From contig NZ_JANQNS010000003.1 of the NCBI RefSeq assembly GCF_028279465.1, positions 1-64,000 of the forward strand: a DNA stretch of 64,000 nucleotides. The letters are read 5' to 3'. The notes beneath the pieces are model-generated. The model was not told where the DNA came from and made no database searches. It saw only the letters and a list, made by a program, of their open reading frames with translations. Source of the stretch: Parasphingopyxis sp. (GTDB lineage Bacteria; Pseudomonadota; Alphaproteobacteria; Sphingomonadales; Sphingomonadaceae). This document shows positions 1-7,989 of the stretch, in pieces; the stretch's first letter is position 1; each line of letters starts with the position of its first letter. Made by a program: the position numbers and the translations under genes.

Positions 1-75
1 TGGAGCGGGCGAGGCGATTCGAACGCCCGACCCCAACCTTGGCAAGGTTGTGCTCTACCCCTGAGCTACGCCCGC
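1..75 (-). tRNA. tRNA-Gly (anticodon GCC)
   Basis: Read on the minus strand, this folds as a full cloverleaf. The acceptor stem GCGGGCG pairs with CGCCCGC, there is a D-arm with GTAGCTCAG, and the anticodon stem-loop carries GCC in the loop TTGCCAA. The T-arm contains GTTCGAATC and a CCA end is encoded at the window edge. It decodes GGC and GGT glycine codons. The 3' end coincides with base 1, so any downstream terminator lies outside the window. Confidence 0.95.
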
Positions 76-248
76 TTAAGCGCTCTTCTGTTATGGCGGC
101 AAACTGTTGCCATCCGGTGAAGAGGCGGCGCAGCTAGCATGCGCCGTCGTGTCGGGCAAGGGAAAATCGCGCGTCAAAGGCGCGCCCCTTGGGTTTGCAG
201 CGCGCTTCCCCCATATATGGCGAAACCCCCGAACAGGAGTCGAATGAA

Positions 249-1163
249 GTGGCCACGCAATTGGGACTGACCGAAGATCAGAAGGCCGAGGTCGAGAAAT
301 TCCGGGCCGAGGTCGTCGAACCGTCGATGTCGAAGCTCGTTATCCTCGATTTCTGGGCCGAATGGTGCGGCCCCTGCAAACAGCTGACCCCGATCCTCGA
401 AAAGGTCGCCGCCGATTATGCCGACAAGGGCGTCGTCCTCAAAAAGGTGAATGTCGACGAGGACAAGTTCATCGCCTCGCAATTCCAGATCCAGTCGATC
501 CCGACCGTCTATGCGATGTTCCAGGGCAAACCGGTCGCCGATCTCGGCCAGGCGCGGACCGAGGGTTCGCTCAAACAGATGCTCGACCAGATTCTCTCCC
601 AGCTGCCGATCGAGAGCGATGAGAAACAGCAGCAAGCCGAGATCGAGCCGCTGATCGAGATGGGCGAACAGGTGCTTGCCGATGGCGATGGCGAGCGCGC
701 GCTTTCTATCTTCGGCCAGATCATGGAGATGGCGCCGACCGAGCCCAAGGCGGTTTCCGGCTTCGTCCGCGCGCTCGTCGCAATGGGCAAGATTGATGAA
801 GCCAAGGAAATGCTCGCGCAGATTCCCGAAGAGGCGGCGAAGAACCCGGCCATCGCCCGCGCGCAATCGGCCGTGGATCTCGCCAGCGAAGCGAGCGAAG
901 CGGAAGATACCGGCCCGCTCCGCGCCAAGGTCGAGGCGAATCCCGGCGATCACGAAGCGCGACTGGAGCTGGCGACCGCACTGATGGCGAACGACGATCG
1001 CGACGCGGCGGCCGAGCATCTCTTCCACATCATCGAAGTCGACAAGGAATGGAACGAAGGCGCGGCGCGGCAGAAGCTGCTGCAGCTGTTCGAAGTCGTC
1101 GGGCTCGAAGACGAATGGGTCGCCGCCCAGCGCCGTCGGCTTTCCGCGATATTGTTCGGCTGA
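249..1163 (+). CDS. YbbN/CnoX-like thioredoxin-domain protein with TPR region
   Basis: The protein has about 304 residues. An N-terminal thioredoxin fold carries WCGPC at residues 39-43 and the cis-proline loop SIPT near residue 84. An alpha-helical region of TPR type follows (about residues 135-300), rich in repeated ALxxGDxxxA-like helices. This is the YbbN/CnoX architecture, a redox-linked holdase that hands clients to GroEL or DnaK; the active-site CxxC is intact, so redox activity is plausible. An upstream in-frame TTG at 189 exists, but GTG at 249 has AGGAG at 235-239 and gives a normal family N-terminus, so it is preferred. The stop overlaps the next start by one base (TGATG), indicating an operon with the LON-domain and Trm112-like genes. 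Confidence 0.9.
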   Translation: MATQLGLTEDQKAEVEKFRAEVVEPSMSKLVILDFWAEWCGPCKQLTPILEKVAADYADKGVVLKKVNVDEDKFIASQFQIQSIPTVYAMFQGKPVADLGQARTEGSLKQMLDQILSQLPIESDEKQQQAEIEPLIEMGEQVLADGDGERALSIFGQIMEMAPTEPKAVSGFVRALVAMGKIDEAKEMLAQIPEEAAKNPAIARAQSAVDLASEASEAEDTGPLRAKVEANPGDHEARLELATALMANDDRDAAAEHLFHIIEVDKEWNEGAARQKLLQLFEVVGLEDEWVAAQRRRLSAILFG

Positions 1164-1798
1164 TGAGCGAAAGCCCCGTCCGACTCTCCATCTTCCCGCT
1201 GGCCGGTGCGATCCTGCTACCGCGCGCGCAGCTGCCGCTGCACATTTTCGAGCCGCGCTATCAGGCTTTGGTGCAGGATTCGATGGCGCGCGACCGGCGG
1301 ATCGCGATGATCCAGCCGCGTGGCGACGGCGATCGGCCGGAGCTGTTCGATATCGGCTGCATCGGCAAAATCTCCGAAGTCGAGGCAATGGAAGACGGCC
1401 GGTACAATCTGATCCTCGACGGGCTCAGCCGTTTCCGCCTCGTCCGCGAACTCGATGTGGCAACGCCGTTCCGGCAGGTCGAAGCGGTCACCGCGGAATT
1501 TGGCGACGATGACGCCGTCGAACCTCTGTCGATCGCGATGCGCGGCGGGCTGATCGACGAATCGAAGAAATTCGCGGCCGCGCTCGGCTATGCGGTGGAC
1601 TGGGAAGCTGTCGAAACGCTCGACGATGAGACGCTCGTCAACATGGTGAGCCAAGTATCGCCCTTCGACACTGTCGCCAAACAGGCGTTGGTCGAAGCGG
1701 CGACGATCGACGATCGCTCCGAATTGCTGATCCAGTTCATGCAATTCTTCCGCATGCACCAACAGGCTGGCGGCGACGATCGCGCGACGCTGCAATAG
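1163..1798 (+). CDS. LON substrate-binding-domain protein (lone LON N-domain)
   Basis: The protein has about 211 residues and consists only of the N-terminal substrate-binding domain of Lon protease. It opens with IFPLAGAILLPRAQLPLHIF, the typical LON-domain first strand, and has the GCIGKI and DGLSRFRLV strands of the beta-barrel, followed by a helical bundle. There is no AAA+ or Ser-Lys protease module, so it is not a peptidase itself; the family is thought to bind substrates or act as an adaptor, but its client is unknown. Start ATG 1163 overlaps the stop of the thioredoxin-like gene, and a Trm112-like gene follows after 9 bases. This trio is common in sphingomonads and suggests a protein-quality-control operon. 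Confidence 0.88.
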   Translation: MSESPVRLSIFPLAGAILLPRAQLPLHIFEPRYQALVQDSMARDRRIAMIQPRGDGDRPELFDIGCIGKISEVEAMEDGRYNLILDGLSRFRLVRELDVATPFRQVEAVTAEFGDDDAVEPLSIAMRGGLIDESKKFAAALGYAVDWEAVETLDDETLVNMVSQVSPFDTVAKQALVEAATIDDRSELLIQFMQFFRMHQQAGGDDRATLQ

Positions 1799-1807
1799 GT
1801 CGCGCCG

Positions 1808-2008
1808 ATGGGTGCCGCCGCCGAACCCGATCTCGCACTGCTCGACATTCTCGTCTGCCCGGTGACGCGCACCGAACTGCGCTACGATGCGGAGGCGCAA
1901 GAGCTGGTGTCCGAAGCGGCCGGGCTCGCCTTTCCGATACGCGACAGCGTTCCGGTGATGCTGGTCGAGGAAGCGCGGCCGATCGGCGATCCGGACAAGA
2001 CCGCCTGA
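1808..2008 (+). CDS. Trm112/YcaR-family small protein (UPF0434)
   Basis: This 66-residue protein has the signature [17 protein letters not shown] followed by [14 protein letters not shown], diagnostic of the bacterial Trm112/UPF0434 family. In eukaryotes and archaea, Trm112 is a zinc-bearing activator of methyltransferases. Bacterial versions such as this one keep the fold but have lost most zinc cysteines; only one Cys is seen here. Its partner is not evident from this locus. It is third in the operon with the thioredoxin-like and LON-domain genes, 9 bases after the LON gene stop. Confidence 0.88.
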   Translation: MGAAAEPDLALLDILVCPVTRTELRYDAEAQELVSEAAGLAFPIRDSVPVMLVEEARPIGDPDKTA

Positions 2009-2026
2009 GCGACTGGAACCATCGCC

Positions 2027-2923
2027 GTGTCGGATACGCCGAACATCGATGCCGGGCTCGTACGCCGCCTGATCGCGGCGCAGTTCCCGCAATGGGCGGA
2101 CCTCGCAGTCACGCCGATCCTGCCCGGCGGCTGGGACAATCGCAGTTTTCGACTCGGTGACGACATGGTCGTGCGGCTGCCCAGCGCTCAGCGTTACGCG
2201 CCGCAGGTGGAGAAAGAGCAATATTGGCTGCCGAAGCTCGCGCGCGAATTGCCGGTCGCTATCCCAAGCCCGCTCGCAAAGGGCGAACCCGGCATAGGCT
2301 ATCCCTGGCACTGGTCGATATATGGCTGGCTGGATGGCGAAACAGCGCAGGCAGATAGGATTGCCGACCCGGAACGATTCGCGATTTCGCTGGCCGAGTT
2401 TCTGAACGCGCTACAGCAGATAGACGGCACGGATGGACCGCCACCGGGCGCGCATAATTTTCACCGGGGCGGGCCTTTGACCGCTTACGATGCCGAAACG
2501 CGGACCGCGCTTGCCGATCTCGATGGCAAGATCGACAGCCGGGCAGCTATTGCAATCTGGGAGGCCGCGCGCGCCACATCATGGACTGGCGCGCCGCGCT
2601 GGCTGCACGGCGATTTCGCGCCCAGCAACCTGCTGGTCAAAGATGGCGCATTGTCCGCCGTCATCGATTTCGGCTGTTGCGGCGGCGGCGATCCAGCCTG
2701 CGACCTCGCGATCGGCTGGACGTTCTTCGAGGCCGATACGCGCCGCGCGTTCCGGGCCGCGATCGACATCGACGATGCGACATGGCTGCGCGGCGGGGGC
2801 TGGGCGCTCTGGAAGGCCGCGATCGTTCTGGCGGGCCGCCCCGGCACCAATGCTGCCGAGCGCGATCGATCTGAAACAACGCTGCGCCGGTTACTGGCGG
2901 ACGATGCGCTGATCACCGGCTGA
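2027..2923 (+). CDS. aminoglycoside phosphotransferase (APH)-family kinase
   Basis: About 298 residues with the APH/choline-kinase fold. The Brenner-type motif HGDFAPSN begins near residue 194 (catalytic Asp within it), and VIDFG near residue 212 supplies the metal-binding Asp. The N-terminal lobe has GGWDNRSFRLG as nucleotide loop and VVRLP as the lysine-strand equivalent, where Arg occupies the usual Lys position. The substrate cannot be deduced; chromosomal members usually phosphorylate small alcohols or sugars and are not resistance genes. The start is GTG 2027, 18 bases after the Trm112-like gene; no strong ribosome-binding site is seen, so coupling to the upstream operon is likely. Confidence 0.85.
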   Translation: MSDTPNIDAGLVRRLIAAQFPQWADLAVTPILPGGWDNRSFRLGDDMVVRLPSAQRYAPQVEKEQYWLPKLARELPVAIPSPLAKGEPGIGYPWHWSIYGWLDGETAQADRIADPERFAISLAEFLNALQQIDGTDGPPPGAHNFHRGGPLTAYDAETRTALADLDGKIDSRAAIAIWEAARATSWTGAPRWLHGDFAPSNLLVKDGALSAVIDFGCCGGGDPACDLAIGWTFFEADTRRAFRAAIDIDDATWLRGGGWALWKAAIVLAGRPGTNAAERDRSETTLRRLLADDALITG

Positions 2924-3010
2924 GACGCCTACTGGTAAGCAACCATAACCCAATCTCACCGTACTGACGTCGCGACGCGGTAATATTGCGGCCAGTGCGG
3001 TACGGCACCC

Positions 3011-3079
3011 GCGTTATGCAAATCTGCATAACGCATATGCAATATCGATGTTAGTTGCAAATCGCAACCTATGTTAGTT
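3011..3079 (+). promoter_or_regulatory. operator-like repeats upstream of the UrcA gene
   Basis: Three nested repeats lie in the 202-base gap before the UrcA gene. A perfect 10-bp inverted repeat with a 4-base spacer spans 3011-3034 (left arm GCGTTATGCA). A 5-bp inverted repeat GTTGC-n5-GCAAC spans 3054-3068. The direct repeat ATGTTAGTT occurs at 3048-3056 and 3071-3079, 23 bp apart, about two helical turns. This is typical of binding sites for dimeric regulators; the regulator is unknown. Confidence 0.5.
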
Positions 3080-3125
3080 CGATTCTCGTCAACGCAACCC
3101 CTCACCCCTCCCAAGGAGCCTGACG

Positions 3126-3431
3126 ATGAAAAACATTACCGCCCTTCTGATCCCGACCGCCCTCGTTTTCGGCGCCGCCGTTGCGCAACCGGCTGTTGCC
3201 CATGCCGCACCGGCTGGCAATTCGATCGCCGTCAGCCATGCCGATCTGAACCTCGCCAATGCGGCGGACCGCAACACGCTGCAGCGCCGCATCAATTCGG
3301 CGGTCCGCGAAGTCTGCGGCACCGGCTACAGCTTCGATCCGCGCAGCCGCAATTCGGCCCGCGAATGCCAGGAGCGCACGCTCGAAAGCATCACGATCCC
3401 GATGCCCGGCGTAGTCGCTTCGGCCGAATAG
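3126..3431 (+). CDS. UrcA-family secreted protein
   Basis: This 101-residue protein has a cleavable signal peptide (positively charged MKN, hydrophobic stretch, AHA at about residues 24-26). The mature domain carries the UrcA-family pattern: VSHADLNLANAADRNTLQRRI, then AVREVCG and a second Cys in ARECQ, which probably form a disulfide. UrcA proteins are small periplasmic proteins of unknown function that are abundant in sphingomonads. The start at 3126 has AAGGAG about 7 bases upstream. It is monocistronic, with operator-like repeats before it and a hairpin terminator after it, suggesting tight separate regulation. Confidence 0.85.
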   Translation: MKNITALLIPTALVFGAAVAQPAVAHAAPAGNSIAVSHADLNLANAADRNTLQRRINSAVREVCGTGYSFDPRSRNSARECQERTLESITIPMPGVVASAE

Positions 3432-3462
3432 CCCCTTCGGGACACTCTCCAGTCCCGCCCAT

Positions 3463-3499
3463 TGCCGCCGCTCCGACACAACGGGGCGGCGGTTTTTTT
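3463..3499 (+). terminator. Rho-independent terminator after the UrcA gene
   Basis: A GC-rich hairpin pairs CCGCCGCTCC at about 3465-3474 with GGGGCGGCGG at 3483-3492 (one G-T pair) and is followed by a run of seven T. It ends just before the stop of the convergent UbiH-family gene, so it probably serves the UrcA transcript. Confidence 0.75.
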
Positions 3500-3503
3500 G
3501 CGG

Positions 3504-4736
3504 CTAGACGGTCATGCCCTGCAGCAGGAGCGGCAGCTTTCCGCTGCTGCCGCGCGCTTCGTCGATGAAGCGGCGCTTGAGCGGCGGGATGCGGTCGACG
3601 GCCGTCATGCCGAAGCGGCGAATCTTCGATGCCGTCTTGCCCTTTATGCCGAACAGCCGGGTAAGCCCGTCGGTCGCCATCGCGACCATCAGCGTATCGA
3701 GGCTGCGCCAGGTCTCATAGCGTTTGAGCAGCTGGGCATCGCCGGGATCCATGCCGAGACGCACGCCCTCGACCAGCACCTGCGCGAGGGCAGCGACATC
3801 GCGGAAACCGAGATTGAGGCCCTGCCCAGCGATCGGATGGATGCCGTGTGCGCTGTCGCCGACCAGCGCCAGCCGCTCGCCCGTGATCTTCGCCGCATGG
3901 TGAAAGCCGAGCGGATAGGAGCCACGCGGCCCGGCCAGCGCCAGATCGCCCAGAAAGCCGCCCATGCGCTTTCGCGCCTCGGCCAGGAAGGCGCGCTCGG
4001 ACAGGCCGAGCATCGCCGGGCCGTCCTGTTCGTCCACCGTCCAGACCAGCGCCGAGCGATGGCCATTCGCATCGTCGAGCATCGGCAGCAACGCGAACGG
4101 TCCCGCCGGATAGAAAATCTCGTATGCGATCGCGCCATGCGGCTTTTCGTGATTGATCGTCGCCACGATTGCATGATGCTTGTAGCGCCACCGCGCAATC
4201 CGGATGCCCGCAGCCTCGCGCGTCGGCGATCCGCGGCCTTCCGCGCCGATCAGCAACGACCCCCGAAGTATGGTTCCGTCATCCAGCGTGACCGTGACGC
4301 CGGCCGGTTCGCGCGCCACATCCGTCGCGCTCTTCGCCATGTGCAGCGCGATAAGCTCTGCCTTTTGTGATGCCGCGAACAGCGTCGCGCGCAGGAGGCG
4401 GTTTTCGAACATGATGCCGAGCGGGCCTTCGCCCTCGCCGGGCTCGAAATCGAGGCGGCCCGGCTCCAGCCCGTCGCTGGCGCGGATCGAGCCGATTGCA
4501 CAGCCTTTGCCGTCCAGTTCGGCACCGAGCCCAATCGCTTCAAGCATGTTCCAGCTCGCGCTCGCGACCGCCGAAACCCTCCCGTCATAGCTGCTGTCGA
4601 GCAAGGCTTCGGTCGGCATCCGGTCGATAACGGCGCTCGGAAGCCCATGCGCATCGAGCGCCAGCGCCAGTGTCTGGCCGACCAGACCCCCGCCGAGAAT
4701 GATGATATCTGTATGATTTTCGCCGTTCGTCGCCAT
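3504..4736 (-). CDS. UbiH/UbiF/Coq6-family FAD-dependent hydroxylase
   Basis: About 410 residues from ATG 4736. The N-terminal FAD-binding Rossmann motif IIILGGGLVGQTLALAL is at about residues 11-27, a mid-protein GAEGRGSPTR motif contacts FAD/NADPH, and the C-terminal GDSAHGIHPIAGQGLNLGFRD is the ribityl-binding signature of ubiquinone hydroxylases. The enzyme would hydroxylate the ring of a ubiquinone intermediate at the inner membrane using NAD(P)H and O2; which position (C4, C5 or C6) cannot be decided. The reading frame extends to 4841, but the family N-terminus starts at MATNGENHTD, so 4736 is chosen. It is divergent from ftsK and convergent with the UrcA gene. Confidence 0.9.
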   Translation of the reverse strand: MATNGENHTDIIILGGGLVGQTLALALDAHGLPSAVIDRMPTEALLDSSYDGRVSAVASASWNMLEAIGLGAELDGKGCAIGSIRASDGLEPGRLDFEPGEGEGPLGIMFENRLLRATLFAASQKAELIALHMAKSATDVAREPAGVTVTLDDGTILRGSLLIGAEGRGSPTREAAGIRIARWRYKHHAIVATINHEKPHGAIAYEIFYPAGPFALLPMLDDANGHRSALVWTVDEQDGPAMLGLSERAFLAEARKRMGGFLGDLALAGPRGSYPLGFHHAAKITGERLALVGDSAHGIHPIAGQGLNLGFRDVAALAQVLVEGVRLGMDPGDAQLLKRYETWRSLDTLMVAMATDGLTRLFGIKGKTASKIRRFGMTAVDRIPPLKRRFIDEARGSSGKLPLLLQGMTV

Positions 4737-4857
4737 AGGGACTCGCTTTAACGCAGCCGGACCGAGCCGCATAGACGCTAATGCTTGACGGCGAGTCCGC
4801 GGCAAGCGCATTAGGGGAGTAATACGGAACATTTGGCGCACAAACGGGGAGGCGCAG

Positions 4858-7152
4858 ATGGCTCAAACTGGATTGGCGGCGCAAATGCCGGCCTGGCGCG
4901 AAGCGATGCGGCGCGCAGCATCGCGCTCGACCGCGCTCCTCGTTTCGCTCGGTCTGCTGGCCCTCACGACGCTGACAGCCTTGGCCCTGGTCAGCTATCG
5001 CCCGAGCGATCCGGCGATGAATACGGCCGCTGCGGGCCCGGCGCAAAACTGGCTGGGCGGGATCGGCGCCTATGTGTCCGAGGCACTGTTGCTGCTGTTC
5101 GGACCATTGGCCGGGCTGCTTCTGCCGCTCGTTATACTCGTCGCGCTCCGGCTCTGGCGCGATGCGCCGCTCGGGCGCTGGCCGCGGTCGGCGTTGCTGA
5201 TCGCGCTGGCGATCATGCTGATCGGGTCGGCGCTGACACTCTTGGCCGGTCCCGGCGTCCGGGGACTACCGCTCGGTTGGGGCGGCGTGCTCGGCTATGG
5301 CGGCGGCGCGGCCTCTGGCGGCCTGCTCGGGCTGATCGGCAATCCGGATCTGGCGCGCTATCTCGGCTGGGCCGTGGCAGCATTGCTGGGCGGCGGCGGC
5401 CTCTATCTCTGGTATCGCGGCCTCAATCTGGACGAGACCGAGCGCGCCTTCCTTTTCCGCCGCGCGGACCGCCCGCACCCGGTCAAGATATCCGATCCCA
5501 AGCAGGAGGCGAAGAAGAAGCCGCAGCCGCGCAAGAAGGTCGCGCCGCCCGAGCCGGAAAGCCGCGCGCCCGTGATCGCCGATCGCAAGGCGGCGCGGAC
5601 GCCCGCAAATACGAAACCGCGCCAGCGCACGCTCAACCTCAACTACGAGCTGCCGACCGTGGAATTGCTGAACCCGCCGTCGGACGATGGCGGCCAGGCG
5701 CTCGACAAGGCGGCGCTTGAGCGCAACGCGCGGCTGCTCGAATCCGTGCTCGACGATTTTCACGTCAAGGGCGAGATTGTCGAGGTTCGTCCCGGCCCTG
5801 TCGTCACGATGTATGAGTTGGAACCGGCGAGCGGGATCAAGGCAAGCCGCGTCATTCAGCTTGCCGACGATATTGCGCGCAACATGTCGGCCATCTCGGC
5901 GCGCGTCGCCGTCATTCCCGGCCGCAGCGTGATCGGTATCGAGCTGCCGAACCAGCATCGCGAGATGGTCGTGCTCTCCGAAATGATTGCGAGCGCCGCG
6001 TTCGAAGACCATTCAGCCAAGCTGCCGATCATTCTCGGCAAGAATATCGCGGGCGACCCAGTCATCGCCGATCTCGCGCCGATGCCGCATCTGCTCGTCG
6101 CGGGCACAACCGGTTCGGGCAAGTCGGTCGGCCTCAACTGCATGATCCTGTCGCTGCTCTACCGGCTGACGCCCGAAGAATGTAAGTTGATCCTGATCGA
6201 TCCGAAGATGCTGGAATTGTCGATCTACGACGATATCCCGCACCTCCTGTCGCCCGTCGTGACGGAACCGGCCAAGGCCGTCCGCGCGCTCAAATGGGCG
6301 GTCGAGCAGATGGAGGAGCGCTACCGGATGCTCGCCTCGCTCTCGGTGCGCTCGCTGCAAGGGTTCAACGACAAGGTCCGCGCCGCCAAGGCCAAGGGCA
6401 AACCGCTCGGCCGCCGCGTCCAGACGGGCTATGACGCAGACACCGGCCAGCCGGTCTATGAGGAAGAGGAGCTCGAATATGAGCCGCTGCCCCAGATCGT
6501 CGTGGTGGTCGACGAGCTGGCCGACCTGATGATGACGGCGGGGAAGGAAGTCGAGTTCCTGATTCAGCGGCTGGCGCAAAAGGCACGCGCCGCCGGCATC
6601 CATCTGATCATGGCAACGCAGCGCCCGTCGGTCGACGTCATCACGGGTGTTATCAAGGCCAACCTCCCCACGCGCATTTCGTTCAGCGTGACGTCCAAGA
6701 TCGATTCGCGCACAATCCTCGGCGAGCAGGGCGCCGAGCAGCTGCTCGGCAAGGGCGACATGCTCTATATGCCTGGCGGCAAGCAGATCGCCCGCGTCCA
6801 TTGCCCGTTCGTCTCCGACGAGGAGGTCCGCCGCGTCGCCGATCACTGGCGCGACCAGGGTCAGCCCGAATATGTGCAAGCCGTCACTGAAGAACCCGAA
6901 GATGGCGGTTACACATTCGATGGCCAGCCGACCGGCGAGGATTCGGCCGAAGACCAGCTCTACCGCAAGGCCTGCCAGATCGTCGCCGAAAGCCAGAAGG
7001 CCTCGACCAGCTATATCCAGCGCCAGCTGCGTGTCGGCTATAACAACGCCGCGCGGCTGATCGAGCGGATGGAGGCCGAGGGCAAGGTGAGCGCCGCCAA
7101 TCATGTCGGCCGCCGCGAAGTGCTGATCGATCAGGAGGGCAACCCGATCTAA
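4858..7152 (+). CDS. ftsK: DNA translocase FtsK
   Basis: This 764-residue protein couples septation to chromosome segregation. The N-terminal 180 residues contain four or five hydrophobic membrane segments. A charged Lys/Pro/Ala-rich linker (about 200-260) follows, shorter than in E. coli. The motor has Walker A GTTGSGKS ending near residue 422, Walker B VVVVDELADLMM near 545-556 and the ATQRPSVDVITG sensor. The C-terminal winged-helix gamma domain is present (SYIQRQLRVGYNNAARLIERME, in part), which reads KOPS-like polarity sequences and activates XerCD. Start ATG 4858 has GGGAGG about 7 bases upstream. In sphingomonads lolA usually follows directly; here a low-GC cassette intervenes. Confidence 0.97.
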   Translation: MAQTGLAAQMPAWREAMRRAASRSTALLVSLGLLALTTLTALALVSYRPSDPAMNTAAAGPAQNWLGGIGAYVSEALLLLFGPLAGLLLPLVILVALRLWRDAPLGRWPRSALLIALAIMLIGSALTLLAGPGVRGLPLGWGGVLGYGGGAASGGLLGLIGNPDLARYLGWAVAALLGGGGLYLWYRGLNLDETERAFLFRRADRPHPVKISDPKQEAKKKPQPRKKVAPPEPESRAPVIADRKAARTPANTKPRQRTLNLNYELPTVELLNPPSDDGGQALDKAALERNARLLESVLDDFHVKGEIVEVRPGPVVTMYELEPASGIKASRVIQLADDIARNMSAISARVAVIPGRSVIGIELPNQHREMVVLSEMIASAAFEDHSAKLPIILGKNIAGDPVIADLAPMPHLLVAGTTGSGKSVGLNCMILSLLYRLTPEECKLILIDPKMLELSIYDDIPHLLSPVVTEPAKAVRALKWAVEQMEERYRMLASLSVRSLQGFNDKVRAAKAKGKPLGRRVQTGYDADTGQPVYEEEELEYEPLPQIVVVVDELADLMMTAGKEVEFLIQRLAQKARAAGIHLIMATQRPSVDVITGVIKANLPTRISFSVTSKIDSRTILGEQGAEQLLGKGDMLYMPGGKQIARVHCPFVSDEEVRRVADHWRDQGQPEYVQAVTEEPEDGGYTFDGQPTGEDSAEDQLYRKACQIVAESQKASTSYIQRQLRVGYNNAARLIERMEAEGKVSAANHVGRREVLIDQEGNPI

Positions 7153-7254
7153 CGGCTAGACTCATTTTTGAGTCGGTTCGTCGCGTTTAAATTCAGTCCG
7201 CTCGGACGAGCATGCTGGTATCGGCTATGCTGAAACGCAGCCAAGGAGGGCTTT

Positions 7255-7500
7255 ATGGCTAGTTCCGCACAAGAGCGAGAGGTCGATCAAAATTACGATT
7301 TTTTCCAGCGAAACCTCAGCAAATTCATCGACGATCATCGTGGCGAGTTTGCACTTCTAAAGTCATGCGAGATCATTGAGTTCTTTGCGACCCCTGGCGA
7401 AGCATATCGAAACGCAAAGGCAAAATTCGCTGACGGCGTTTTCTCAATCCAAGAGGTGACTGACGAACCGATTGATCTCGGTTTCTTCTCACATGCCTAG
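7255..7500 (+). CDS. small acidic protein, DUF5678-like, partner of retropepsin-like gene
   Basis: An 81-residue soluble protein with no signal peptide or membrane segment. The pattern is YDFFQRNLSKFIDDHRGEFA, then IIEFFATPGEAYRNA, then FSIQEVTDEPIDLGFFSHA. It resembles small proteins of the DUF5678 type that occur next to retropepsin-like proteases; this family recognition is from memory and moderate. Start ATG 7255 has AAGGAGG about 8 bases upstream. Its stop overlaps the next gene by 8 bases, so the two are translationally coupled. Base composition is visibly lower in GC than the flanking ftsK and lolA, suggesting acquisition. The function is unknown; the arrangement could suggest a substrate or inhibitor of the adjacent protease, which is speculation. 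Confidence 0.75.
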   Translation: MASSAQEREVDQNYDFFQRNLSKFIDDHRGEFALLKSCEIIEFFATPGEAYRNAKAKFADGVFSIQEVTDEPIDLGFFSHA

Positions 7501-7912
7501 CATCCGCTTCCGGCACGACAATCGACGAGTTATCATTCCAATAACGATATTGCCGCCTTGGCCTCCCGATAGCCTAGATGGCGCAGAAACAACTGCTTTG
7601 CTCGATACAGGAGCGACGACAACCGGTATTACGCCTCGGATCGTCGACCAGCTCAACTTGGAAAGCCTGGGTAAGCGCCCTTTGGGCTCGGCGCGCGGCG
7701 ATGAGCAAGCGGAGCGATATCTGGTGCGCGTCGGTTTAGTTGATCAGGACGGTGACCCGAACGAACCACGCTTCCCATACATATTCCCCGAAAAGATGGT
7801 CTTCGCACTGAAAAATTCGTTCCGATTGGATGCTCTTGTCGGCATGGACATTTTGTCTGAATGCGACTTCGAGATGAATCGCGACGGGAATTGTGTGTTG
7901 CGGTTTGGCTGA
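7493..7912 (+). CDS. retropepsin-like aspartic protease (single-domain)
   Basis: About 139 residues from ATG 7493. The active-site motif ALLDTGATTTGI is near residue 32, and a downstream hydrophobic Gly-Met-Asp motif ALVGMDILSECDFEM matches the second psi-loop of retropepsins. One catalytic Asp per chain means it would have to dimerise, as in retroviral protease. No signal peptide is present, so it is predicted cytoplasmic. An upstream in-frame TTG (7472) lies deeper in the previous gene, but ATG 7493 gives the expected MPSIRF start. GC is low compared with neighbours. It overlaps the 81-residue partner gene by 8 bases, and the pair interrupts the usual ftsK-lolA neighbourhood. Confidence 0.82.
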   Translation: MPSIRFRHDNRRVIIPITILPPWPPDSLDGAETTALLDTGATTTGITPRIVDQLNLESLGKRPLGSARGDEQAERYLVRVGLVDQDGDPNEPRFPYIFPEKMVFALKNSFRLDALVGMDILSECDFEMNRDGNCVLRFG

Positions 7913-7989
7913 TTCGGAACCGCAAAGGTTCAGTTTGCATTCAACGGACGAAATCCATTACTCGCGTCCGACCGAAGAACGGATAGCTT

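Noticed and set aside
174-1388. 404-residue open frame on the minus strand
   Set aside because: It is antisense to the thioredoxin-like and LON genes, has biased Arg/Ala/Gly composition and no family pattern.
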